A stretch of 31,305 nucleotides of DNA from a virus: positions 1-31,305 of IMG/VR virus record IMGVR_UViG_3300008116_000170; one strand, 5' to 3'. The notes under the pieces are model-generated. The model did no database searches. It worked only from the letters and a program-made list of their open reading frames with translations, and was not told the origin of the DNA. Each line of letters opens with the position of its first letter. Positions within the stretch are counted from its first letter, which is position 1. The position numbers and the translations under genes were made by a program. Shown piece by piece: positions 7,552 to 15,943 of the stretch.

Positions 7552-8475
7552 ATGGCATACATTAGTCAATATCAGTATTACGAAAATAGCGGTAACCAAC
7601 CCATTGATAGGAATTGGGGGTCATATCAATACGTAAGCCTATATGATATTGTCAACAACTTTTTGTTGATGTATTCGGGCAATCACTCTCTTGTAAATAA
7701 TGAAGAGAGATTTAAGATATTATTTCACGCAAAGCGTGCTATTCAAGAGTTGAACTACGATGCTTTTAAAAGCATAAAAGTATTAGAGCTTACAGTAGAT
7801 GATGGTCTTAGATATATTCTCCCATCTGATTATGTCAATTGGGTTCGCGTAAATCTTTACAAAGACGGATACTTAAGACCACTTACCGAGAACATTCAAA
7901 TCCTTTCTTCACTTGCTTATCTTCAAGACCAAACGGGGAAGATATTATTTGACCAAGAAGGTAATGCGCTTTCTCCTGAGTTCTCTGAGATTGATGAGCA
8001 GCGTTTAGCAGGAACTAAGAAGAGTATATATCTTAACCCACAAAGTAGATATAACGGACAGGAAGGATGGTGTGTTGATGGCATGTGGTATTTTGATTAT
8101 AGTCTTGGTGAGCGCTATGGTTTAAACACAGAGACAGCTAACTTCAACCCAACCTTTGCTATTGACCAACGAATGGGAGTAATAAACTTTAACTCTGATA
8201 TGTATGGTCAATCTGTTATTCTCGAATACATCTCTGATGGAATGGAGAATGGCAACGATGCTAACGTAACGGTTAATAAATTATTTGAGAAGTACATCTA
8301 TGCGTATATCACGTATGAGGTACTAAACTCTAAGCTTGGCGTTCAAGAATATATTGTAGCTCGCGCTCGTAAAGAGAAAGCTGCACTTCTTCGTAACGCA
8401 AAAATCAGAATGAGTAACATTCATCCGGGCAGACTTCTTATGAACCTGCGTGGTATGGACAAGTGGTTAAAATAA
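7552..8475 (+). CDS. Second connector/tail-tube protein (ring-like)
   Basis: The 307-residue protein contains the pattern NNFLLMYSGNHSLVNNEERF, then FHAKRAIQELNYDAFKSIKV and LPSDYVNWVRVNLYKDG. It resembles a widespread phage connector family in which a helix that starts near a histidine and ends in ELxYDxFKS is followed by a beta strand and a conserved LPxDYVNWV. Placement directly before the nozzle-type protein, with no other tail-tube gene present, supports a tail-tubular or ring role in a short non-contractile tail. Its start is two bases after the previous stop, and the next gene starts one base after its own stop, so translation is probably coupled. The call rests on motif memory and context. 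Confidence 0.65.
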   Translation: MAYISQYQYYENSGNQPIDRNWGSYQYVSLYDIVNNFLLMYSGNHSLVNNEERFKILFHAKRAIQELNYDAFKSIKVLELTVDDGLRYILPSDYVNWVRVNLYKDGYLRPLTENIQILSSLAYLQDQTGKILFDQEGNALSPEFSEIDEQRLAGTKKSIYLNPQSRYNGQEGWCVDGMWYFDYSLGERYGLNTETANFNPTFAIDQRMGVINFNSDMYGQSVILEYISDGMENGNDANVTVNKLFEKYIYAYITYEVLNSKLGVQEYIVARARKEKAALLRNAKIRMSNIHPGRLLMNLRGMDKWLK

Positions 8476-8476
8476 T

Positions 8477-11400
8477 ATGGCGAACATTACAAGAAATTTC
8501 ACAGCAGGTAGGATGAATAAAGTCGTGGACGAGCGACTTGTTCCAAACGGAGAGTATATTGATGCGCTCAATGTACGCATGGGGTCTACTGAAAATGCTG
8601 AGATTGGTGTTATTGAAAACACAAAAGGTAATGTTCAGCTAACTACTTTAAAATATATTGATGGCACTCCGCTCAGCTCAAGCGCAAAATGTATTGGTGC
8701 TATTGACGACAGTGCCAACGAAACTCTTTATTGGTTTATCCATGACTCAAACTTCCCTGTAGGTAATACGGGTAAGCTTGACATGATAGTATCATTTAAT
8801 GTATACTCTCAGATATTAACGTATCATATTGTAAGTATTGACAATGGAGGTGGCGTGAATACCACGTTAAACTTTAATCCGCAATACTTGATTACAGGCA
8901 TTGATATTATTGATAACCTAATCTTCTTTACTGACAATTATAATCCTCCAAGGGTTCTTAATCGTAAAAGAAATTATCCTGACCCTGTTGCCGATGTAGA
9001 CCAATTCACCTCTGAATCTATTCTTGTCATCAAGAAACCACCCGTTGAAGCCCCGGGTGTCCAACCTATCACTACAGGTGCTCAGGATAACTTTTTAGAG
9101 ACTCGCTTTATTTGCTTTGCCTATCGTTATAGATACGAGGATGGCGAGTATAGCGCAACGTCTCAGTGGTCAGCTCCTGCGTTTCAGCCTAACCCATTTG
9201 AGTTTAGCGTAAATAGTTATCTCAACGAGGGTATGGTCAATTTGCACAATGCTGCTATTGTCACCTACAATACGGGCGGGCCTCTTGTTGTTGGTATCGA
9301 CCTGCTTTTTAAAGAAGCGGGAGCAAGTATTGTCAAGGTGATTGAGAAACTTGACAAAGCAAATCTTGGACTTGCAGATAATACAGACTATACTTATACA
9401 TTTAGCAATAGCAAGATATTTACTATCCTTCCCGAATCTGAGCTACTCAGATTATACGATAACGTACCACTACTTGCAAGAGCGCAGACCATTATGGGTA
9501 ACCGCTTGATGTATGGAAATTATACGGAAGGGTATGATATGGTTGACGAGGATGGCAATCCCGTAAGACTTGAGTATGACGCTAATCTTGTATCTGAGCT
9601 AATTGACACTACTTCGCTTACAGACTCAACAGCTTCATCAAACTATACCTTTGGTAGCTCACAGACAATTGCAAACTCTGCAGTTTATGTAGACCTCACA
9701 GGAGTTGAGCTAATTGAAGGGGCGTCTATCACTTTAGAGATGAGGATGACGCACAATACATTTGCAGGAAGTACTCCATTCCCTACGGAGCAATCTGAAA
9801 ATATAAATGCGACATTCTCATTCACGCTGCCAACCAATTACGCTTCAGTATATGCACTTGCTACAAGCGTAGCATTTCAGGACGCAGTTGGTACAGTTGC
9901 AAATATCCAAACTGTTGCAAACTCTTGTAGCGGTACAACATTTACAGACCAAATAAACTGCGCACTGCCCAACAACTTGGATGCGCTTATAAAATATCAA
10001 AGTGGTATCACAGCTGCAGGTCAGCCAATTACAATTATAACATCTCCTTCGAGTCAGCTAATTGGTTTCCAAATGCCGGCTATGCGTTATGTAGATAATA
10101 CTACTACGCCTACTATTAATGTGTACGAGTACTACTCTGTAAACTTTGCAGAATCGTTCTATCAGAAGATTAACTCTCCACGAAGTCTTCATAGTAATCG
10201 TGGGTATGAGATTGGCATCGTATACATGGATGACTTTGGTCGTTCTACTACATCGCTTGTAAGTCCTAACAATACGGTACACGTACCGTGCTCTGCTTCT
10301 GATACCAAAAACAGCATTCAGGTTACAATACCTACAACACAGAAAGCGCCTTATTGGGCCACTCGATATAAGTTTGTTATCAAGCCTGATGAAGAGGATT
10401 ATGATGTTATTTATAGTAGTATATTCTTTAATGACCCGCTCAGCAATAACGCATTCTTTTTGCTTGAAGGAGAGAATGCACGCAAGGTTGAGCAGGGTGA
10501 TAGATTTATTGTAAAGGCTGACACAAGCGGACCTACAAATAACTGCGTGTACGCAACAGTTCTTGAGAAAGAATCAAAGCAAGAAGGATTTATTACTATA
10601 CCAAGTGAGCTTGACCCGAATGTAAATATCCCTGTGCCATCAGGGGTTTACATGAAGATTAATCCAAACAGCTTCTCAGTTGTACAGGATGAGCTTTCTA
10701 TAATTGCTCCGGGTACAAAAGAAGTGAACGAGAATACACCGGGAGAGTATCCTATTCTTGGATATGACATGAATAGGTTTGATACCGTAACAGGTCTATG
10801 GGTTGACTATAGCGTTCCTGCGGGTAGCCGGATTAAAATGAATATCAAATTCCAACGCCTTGGTGTAGGTGCAGGTAATGGTGCGTGTGAGCGCAGGATA
10901 TATATATTAGAGAAAACACTTATTGCTTCTGCCAACTATGACAATATGCAGGATTGGTGGAACGGAGACAATGTGGAGCAGATTTTAAATGACGGAACGC
11001 AGGAGGTTGGTGATGGTGGCGCTCCGATTGAAAACGAATATATCGCAACTCTTGCTACCTCTTGGAACGATATACCAACTGCAGGGGATACCAACTACTA
11101 TAGATTCTATCGTGAAGCCGGAACAAATAGGCTTTCACTTCTTATGAGTGGTACGGTTCGCTGCGGTGGTGTACTATCTGTTGAAAAGCGTAGGTCTACA
11201 ATCATTGCAAACTTTGAGGTGTTTAGAGCAGAGACTACACTTATATTTGAGACCGAGCCAAAAGATTCACTACCTGATGTGTTCTTTGAAAACGAGATGT
11301 CATTCCCTATTGTGAATGGATTTCACACAGGTAACGTGCAGAACCAAACAAGTTCTTTGCCTGCAATTGTAGATACTGAGTTTTTTAACTGCTTCTGCTT

Positions 11401-13168
11401 TGGTAACGGAGCAGAGAGCTATAAGATTCGTGACTCAATTATCGGGCGTACATTCAACTTAGGCAACAGGGTAACATCTGTATCTGCTCAAGACTATAAA
11501 AGGACGTTACGATTTGCTGATATTACTTATAGCGGTGTTTACAACTTCGAGTCCAACGTAAACAAATTAAACGAGTTTAATCTTGGTTTAATAAACTACA
11601 AGTATTTAGAGGTTTCGTTTGGCCCTATCTACAAGATGGATGGCCGTGAGACTGACGTGCTTGTACTCCAAGAAGATAAGATTTCCTATGTATTAGCCGG
11701 TAAGAACTTACTCTCAGACGCAGCAGCCGGAGGAGCCATCACTTCAGTTCCTGAAGTATTAGGCACACAGATTGCTCGTGTCGAGAAGTATGGTATCAGT
11801 TTTAACCCTGAGAGCTATGTGCAGTGGGGTTATTACAGATACTTTACTGATGTTAAGCGTGGAGCTGTACTTCAATTAATTGGAAACTCTTACAGCTCAG
11901 ACCAATTAAAAGTGGTGTCTGAAAACGGGATGCGTACTTGGTTTAGGGATACATTCATTGAATCATTCAATACGCAAAAGCTTGGTGGATTTGACCCATA
12001 CCTTAATGAGTATGTGCTCACTTCTAATACTGAGCAGTTGCCACAACCTCAAGAGTGTTTGGCTTGTGGTGTTGCTCAGACATTTAATATTGCTGCAGGT
12101 GATAGCGTAACTTACTGCGTTGACCTTGGCGCTCCAATAGGAGACGTTACTATTGCTTATAGCGTAGACCCTACATCTACAGCAGAGTTTGAGGTTGAAG
12201 TTACCTATGATGGAAATACAGAGACTTCAGGTATTACTGATGAGTCAGGCTCTATTCTTATAGACAAGAGTTCAAATAGCGTAAATACCGCAACGGTTCT
12301 TATTAGTGCCACAGATGCTGTGGTCTTAACAGTCTCAGTAAGCTGTCCGGTATCTCTTATGATGAACATCGTTAACGTGTGCTTGACAAGTGCTGTTGAT
12401 GCAGGATTCTTTGTTCACAATGAGTACAGATATACTGACGGAGACTTCGTATCTCCTCTTCAATCTAACCTTGTAACATTTGGTAGCGGCACTTCTCCGA
12501 TTGTTTCAAACTATAGCATCATAACAGGTGCAATTGGAACAGGCGGTTTCCCTCCTGCAGGTGCAACGATGGAGATGATATGCCACAAGTTTGGATTTGA
12601 CACTTATGATTTTGACACAGTAACTGATTCGTTCAGATATTATAGAAGCAATACGCTATACCCTAATACTGCTGTTGGTATAGCTAATTTACTTGCTGCT
12701 TCCTCAGAGGCAACTCCTATTACGGGGAGCGGTGGATTCCACTCAGCACCATTTACTGTACCATCATCAGGTGAGTACTTGTATATGATATGGGATTACA
12801 GAAACTCACTTCAGATTAGTTTATGCTACTCTGATATAGACCTGCAAGACTCTTGCTGTGGGTGTGCTCCTCCTACTGCTGAGCTTTGCTATGCAAGCAC
12901 AAGCGCTGCTGACGCATGCTGCGACTGCCCAACGCAATCTACATACTATTTAAACGGACCAACATTTGCTTCGGCAACGGGTGTATTTACAGATGAGGCG
13001 CTTACGGTAGCTGCTCCTAATGGATACTACGCGCAAGGCGGTTTGGTTCGTCAGCAAACAGCAGGTGTATTACAAGCTCAGCAGTCCTGTCCGGGTTGCG
13101 GGGTTGAGGTATCTTTATGTTATTCAAGCACAGACGCATTTGACTCATGTTGCGGATGCTTACTTTAA
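8477..13168 (+). CDS. Large tail nozzle/stabilisation protein with Cys-rich C-terminal repeats
   Basis: The 1563-residue product starts with NFTAGRMNKVVDERLVPNGE and YIDALNVRMGST, the signature start of the nozzle/stabilisation-type proteins of many podoviruses (functionally like T7 gp12 or P22 gp10; muzzle-like in crAss phages). The body is beta-rich. From about residue 1190 a different region begins: CxxC (ECLACG), then beta-sandwich-like segments (TYCVDLGAPIGDVTIAYSV). The C-terminus holds three copies of LCYxxxxxxDxCCxC, near 1449-1463, 1470-1484 and 1547-1561. Between the last two lies a TYYLNGP to SCPGC module that reappears at the start of the next protein. The Cys motifs could form disulfides or bind metal. 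The distal region may contact the host surface; that is inference. Confidence 0.72.
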   Translation: MANITRNFTAGRMNKVVDERLVPNGEYIDALNVRMGSTENAEIGVIENTKGNVQLTTLKYIDGTPLSSSAKCIGAIDDSANETLYWFIHDSNFPVGNTGKLDMIVSFNVYSQILTYHIVSIDNGGGVNTTLNFNPQYLITGIDIIDNLIFFTDNYNPPRVLNRKRNYPDPVADVDQFTSESILVIKKPPVEAPGVQPITTGAQDNFLETRFICFAYRYRYEDGEYSATSQWSAPAFQPNPFEFSVNSYLNEGMVNLHNAAIVTYNTGGPLVVGIDLLFKEAGASIVKVIEKLDKANLGLADNTDYTYTFSNSKIFTILPESELLRLYDNVPLLARAQTIMGNRLMYGNYTEGYDMVDEDGNPVRLEYDANLVSELIDTTSLTDSTASSNYTFGSSQTIANSAVYVDLTGVELIEGASITLEMRMTHNTFAGSTPFPTEQSENINATFSFTLPTNYASVYALATSVAFQDAVGTVANIQTVANSCSGTTFTDQINCALPNNLDALIKYQSGITAAGQPITIITSPSSQLIGFQMPAMRYVDNTTTPTINVYEYYSVNFAESFYQKINSPRSLHSNRGYEIGIVYMDDFGRSTTSLVSPNNTVHVPCSASDTKNSIQVTIPTTQKAPYWATRYKFVIKPDEEDYDVIYSSIFFNDPLSNNAFFLLEGENARKVEQGDRFIVKADTSGPTNNCVYATVLEKESKQEGFITIPSELDPNVNIPVPSGVYMKINPNSFSVVQDELSIIAPGTKEVNENTPGEYPILGYDMNRFDTVTGLWVDYSVPAGSRIKMNIKFQRLGVGAGNGACERRIYILEKTLIASANYDNMQDWWNGDNVEQILNDGTQEVGDGGAPIENEYIATLATSWNDIPTAGDTNYYRFYREAGTNRLSLLMSGTVRCGGVLSVEKRRSTIIANFEVFRAETTLIFETEPKDSLPDVFFENEMSFPIVNGFHTGNVQNQTSSLPAIVDTEFFNCFCFGNGAESYKIRDSIIGRTFNLGNRVTSVSAQDYKRTLRFADITYSGVYNFESNVNKLNEFNLGLINYKYLEVSFGPIYKMDGRETDVLVLQEDKISYVLAGKNLLSDAAAGGAITSVPEVLGTQIARVEKYGISFNPESYVQWGYYRYFTDVKRGAVLQLIGNSYSSDQLKVVSENGMRTWFRDTFIESFNTQKLGGFDPYLNEYVLTSNTEQLPQPQECLACGVAQTFNIAAGDSVTYCVDLGAPIGDVTIAYSVDPTSTAEFEVEVTYDGNTETSGITDESGSILIDKSSNSVNTATVLISATDAVVLTVSVSCPVSLMMNIVNVCLTSAVDAGFFVHNEYRYTDGDFVSPLQSNLVTFGSGTSPIVSNYSIITGAIGTGGFPPAGATMEMICHKFGFDTYDFDTVTDSFRYYRSNTLYPNTAVGIANLLAASSEATPITGSGGFHSAPFTVPSSGEYLYMIWDYRNSLQISLCYSDIDLQDSCCGCAPPTAELCYASTSAADACCDCPTQSTYYLNGPTFASATGVFTDEALTVAAPNGYYAQGGLVRQQTAGVLQAQQSCPGCGVEVSLCYSSTDAFDSCCGCLL
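12827..13159 (+). repeat. Three Cys-rich repeats LCYxxxxxxDxCCxC coding for protein C-terminus
   Basis: Within the 3' end of the nozzle gene, three copies of a 15-residue motif are encoded: LCYSDIDLQDSCCGC, LCYASTSAADACCDC and LCYSSTDAFDSCCGC. Copies 1 and 2 are close together. Copy 3 ends the protein after a separate 54-residue module. The next gene has a related but degraded form (GGSTEDACGF). Confidence 0.75.
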
Positions 13169-13179
13169 AATAAAACGAA

Positions 13180-13839
13180 ATGGCAACACAAGGAACTTAT
13201 TATTTAGACGCACCATCACTCAGCTCGGCAACAGTAGTGTATGACGATGCCAACCTAACAACGGTTGCAGCGGATGGATTCTATTCAGATGGCATTATTT
13301 CTCGCGAGCAATCATCGGGCGTTCTTCTTCCACAGGTAGCGTGTCCATCATGTAACAACGAGTTTTTGGTAGGATTTGGTGGGTCAACTGAAGATGCTTG
13401 TGGATTCTTAGCATCAGGTACAGTAACCGGTGACGACCCTACGTTCTGTGATTGTACGACATTTACAGGAGCTATCTTCTCTGCTGCTGCAACCGGAACG
13501 TATTACGTTTCATTTGGCGGTTATAGTCTTCAGGTGAGTGTTACTAACGGGAACCCTGTAGCTACTGTTACAGGAGTGTGTGTTACTTGTGTACCTTCTT
13601 ACTCTGTAGGGAACTGCGGTGTGAGCAATGTGAATGTAACAGGTGCTTGTAACGATGCAGTAAACAATCCAAAGACCTTATATTCTGACTGCCCAATAGT
13701 TTCATTGGCTGTAGGTTGTGGTCTTTATTGGGATGCAGCACTTCAGTCTCCTGTTACTGAACTGTATGTGTTTGCAAATGTGAATTGGGATATGGACGGA
13801 TATGGTATCATAGCAGCTTACTCAGCAACTCAATGTTAA
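13180..13839 (+). CDS. Cys-rich tail-associated protein sharing a module with the nozzle protein
   Basis: The 219-residue protein opens with GTYYLDAPSLSSATVVYDDA and continues to VACPSC by about residue 56. This matches the penultimate module of the upstream nozzle protein at about 25 of 54 positions without gaps. The rest is beta-rich with many cysteines (CDC, CVTC, NCGVSNV, CNDAV, CPIV, GCG) and ends YSATQC. No catalytic motif is recognised. The leader ATAAAACGAAAT is nearly the same as the one before the gene at 15944. It is probably a tail or adhesion accessory that acts together with the nozzle protein, because the two share a domain and adjacent genes. The shared module may mark an ancestral single gene split in two, or a domain duplication. 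Confidence 0.62.
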   Translation: MATQGTYYLDAPSLSSATVVYDDANLTTVAADGFYSDGIISREQSSGVLLPQVACPSCNNEFLVGFGGSTEDACGFLASGTVTGDDPTFCDCTTFTGAIFSAAATGTYYVSFGGYSLQVSVTNGNPVATVTGVCVTCVPSYSVGNCGVSNVNVTGACNDAVNNPKTLYSDCPIVSLAVGCGLYWDAALQSPVTELYVFANVNWDMDGYGIIAAYSATQC

Positions 13840-13842
13840 TAA

Positions 13843-14649
13843 ATGCCAAACTACACACTATCATATAGCGAAGGCGTTCAAGGGTGGCCATCATTCTACT
13901 CTTTCAATCCTGATTACATGATTGGGATGAACAACTACTTCTATTCATTTAATGGCGGTAACCTCTATCGCCATAACGTAAATGAGTTGCGAAATAATTT
14001 CTATGGGGTTCAGTATAACTCAGTACTTCAAAGTGTATTCAATGATGCTCCACTTGAGAACAAGTTATTCAAGACTTTAAATTTAGAAGGAGACGACTCA
14101 TGGGATGCCGAAATGCAGAGTGATATACAGAACTCAGGCGTTATTGATGCAGCATGGTTTGAGAAAAAAGAAGGGGCATGGTTTGCTTTTGTAAGAAACG
14201 AAGGAACTGTACCTGCTCAACCATCTGAGTATGCGCTTAGGTCTGTGAATGGTATTGGGAAAAGCACTACCATTACGGGGACGGGAGCGGCAGTACAGGT
14301 GAACTTTGCTATTGGAGCAAGTCCTATTGTAATAGGAAACATCTTAAGCATTGGCGACTATTTGTACTACAGTTTACCGCCAACCTATAACACACCTGTA
14401 CTATTTGGTCAGGTAACTAATATACAGGTTGACTATCCTTCTAACTTAAATAGGATTACAGTGGACACGACAATACCCGGAGCGTCAATTCCCGGTATTC
14501 AAGACCCATACATTATGTATATCAAAAGCTCAATTGCTGAGTCGCACGGGGTGCTTGGTCACTACTGCGTTTTCACTCTTGAGAACGACAATACAAGTAA
14601 GGTTGAGCTGTTCGCTGCTGAGTCAGAAGTTATGAAAAGTTATCCTTAA
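13843..14649 (+). CDS. Conserved virion protein, unknown role
   Basis: The 268-residue protein contains YTLSYSEGVQGWPSFYSFNP, then GMNNYFYSFNGGNLYRHN and DAPLENKLFKTLNLEGDDSW. This pattern recurs in structural gene clusters of marine and Bacteroidota phages and of some cyanophages, where the product is usually annotated only as a structural protein. The N-terminal 100 residues are rich in aromatics and Asn. The C-terminal 150 are beta-rich with Gly-Thr-Ile runs, like a small sandwich domain. The start is three bases after the previous stop. No signal peptide, membrane segment or enzyme motif is visible. A tail or tail-fibre-adjacent location is inferred from its neighbours only. Confidence 0.6.
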   Translation: MPNYTLSYSEGVQGWPSFYSFNPDYMIGMNNYFYSFNGGNLYRHNVNELRNNFYGVQYNSVLQSVFNDAPLENKLFKTLNLEGDDSWDAEMQSDIQNSGVIDAAWFEKKEGAWFAFVRNEGTVPAQPSEYALRSVNGIGKSTTITGTGAAVQVNFAIGASPIVIGNILSIGDYLYYSLPPTYNTPVLFGQVTNIQVDYPSNLNRITVDTTIPGASIPGIQDPYIMYIKSSIAESHGVLGHYCVFTLENDNTSKVELFAAESEVMKSYP

Positions 14650-14660
14650 ATTTGTGTAAG

Positions 14661-15068
14661 ATGCCACTTAATGTACGACCATTGAACGAAAATGATTATG
14701 ACGGCATCCTGAAGGGGTGGTGGCATGATTGGGGATGGGAGCCTCCGCAAAAAGACTTTCTTCCTGACGATGGTAAGGGTGGTATTATAGTTCTTGATGA
14801 GGACGAACCGGTGTGCGCAGGGTTTATGTATACGACAAACTCAAAGGTAGCTTGGGTGGATTGGATTATATCGAGTAAGACGTACAGAAAACCTGAGAGA
14901 AAAGAAGCTATACTATTATTAGTCGATACGTTGACTAATATTTGTAGAAATACAGGGCATAAATATGTATATGCCTTGATTAAACACCAAAGCCTAATAG
15001 GTGCTTATGAAAAATTAGGGTACATAAAAGGTGATGGATATACAAGTGAAATGATTAAAGTATTATAA
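14661..15068 (+). CDS. GNAT-like N-acetyltransferase
   Basis: With the ATG at 14661 the product is 135 residues; a TTG nine bases upstream is possible but less likely. The layout is GNAT-like: N-terminal beta-alpha (NVRPLNENDYDGILKGWW), central strands (GGIIVLDEDEPVCAGFMY, then KVAWVDWIISS), a long helix (KEAILLLVDTLTNICRN) and a final ALIKHQSLIGAYEKLGYI that matches the N-x5-7-YEKLGF end of GNAT folds. The usual acetyl-CoA loop (R/Q-x-x-G-x-G/A) is not clear; YRKPERKEA stands in its place. Such genes are often found among structural genes of marine phages. The target is unknown and could be a virion or host protein. TAAATTTG at 14647-14654 could be a -7 box, but it overlaps the previous stop. 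Confidence 0.6.
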   Translation: MPLNVRPLNENDYDGILKGWWHDWGWEPPQKDFLPDDGKGGIIVLDEDEPVCAGFMYTTNSKVAWVDWIISSKTYRKPERKEAILLLVDTLTNICRNTGHKYVYALIKHQSLIGAYEKLGYIKGDGYTSEMIKVL

Positions 15069-15069
15069 C

Positions 15070-15930
15070 ATGGCTATAACTACAGCAGCAGCAGTTGGAT
15101 TAGGAATATCAGCAATTAGCACAGGTGCTTCATTTGCTCAGCAATCTAAACAGAAAAAAGAACAGAGAAAAGCTGAGAATGAGGCGGCTAAATTTTTAGC
15201 TGATGCTCGCAAGAAACTTGACATAAACTTCTATGAGCAACTTGGTATTCAAAAGGAACCTTATGAGCTTGCTCGTGAAGCGGTAACATCGACAGCCGCT
15301 CAAGCTATTGAGGCGGGAAGAGAGAGTGAGCGTGGTGCTGCAGCTACTGCAGGTCGTGTATTTTTAGGAGCAGGGCAGGAGCAGCGTAAGATAGCTACTG
15401 CAATGGGTCAAGAGATGCAGGCGCTTGATAAGCTTGCTATAGCAGAAGAGACAAGACTTCGTGATATGCAGGCTAGTCTTGACATTTCAGAAGCAACAGG
15501 TGCACAAAGAGCTGCAGCAGTAGCTGAAGCAAGAGCTGCACAGGCAGGAGCTCAAGCAATGAAAGGTGTGGCAAGTCTTGGAACTCAAATAACTGCAGCT
15601 TTATCTGATTACGGTAAATCAGAAGGTACACAAGCGTTTAATAAAATGGAAGACCTTGCGATGAATAAGAACAATCTTAGTCAAGCTGATTTTCAAAAAA
15701 GCGTAGCTTCTTTAGGTACGGTTGGTGGGGTTGACTTTAGTAAAGTTGGCTCAATGAACCCAACTGCTTTTGAGTCTTTTATGGTTGGGGTAAATCCAAA
15801 TGTTTTACAACAAGTAAATCAGCAACTCCCAAATTCTTTACAATCATTTAGACCGGCTGATTATGCAATACCTACATTTCAACCAAATTTTTATAGCCCT
15901 TGGGCTATGCCTTCAATTGGAGGACGATAA
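15070..15930 (+). CDS. Internal virion/ejection protein, T7 gp14-like in position and composition
   Basis: The 286-residue protein starts with a hydrophobic Ala/Gly-rich segment (AITTAAAVGLGISAISTGAS, residues 2-21) followed by a charged region and a long Ala/Gln/Glu-rich helix (about 30-170). A Gly/Asn-rich and Pro-rich tail follows (from about 200), ending PNFYSPWAMPSIGGR. The pattern of an N-terminal membrane-seeking segment plus a long Ala-rich helix matches small internal core proteins such as T7 gp14, which is ejected first and helps build the channel across the outer membrane. The gene starts one base after the GNAT stop and precedes two larger candidate ejection proteins, in the T7 order 14-15-16. 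Sequence identity to gp14 is not claimed. Confidence 0.6.
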   Translation: MAITTAAAVGLGISAISTGASFAQQSKQKKEQRKAENEAAKFLADARKKLDINFYEQLGIQKEPYELAREAVTSTAAQAIEAGRESERGAAATAGRVFLGAGQEQRKIATAMGQEMQALDKLAIAEETRLRDMQASLDISEATGAQRAAAVAEARAAQAGAQAMKGVASLGTQITAALSDYGKSEGTQAFNKMEDLAMNKNNLSQADFQKSVASLGTVGGVDFSKVGSMNPTAFESFMVGVNPNVLQQVNQQLPNSLQSFRPADYAIPTFQPNFYSPWAMPSIGGR

Positions 15931-15943
15931 AACGAAATAAGAA

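Noticed and set aside
14647-14654. TAAATTTG before the GNAT gene as a promoter
   Set aside because: It overlaps the stop codon of the previous gene, leaves almost no leader, and matches the other two promoter-like elements only in its core.
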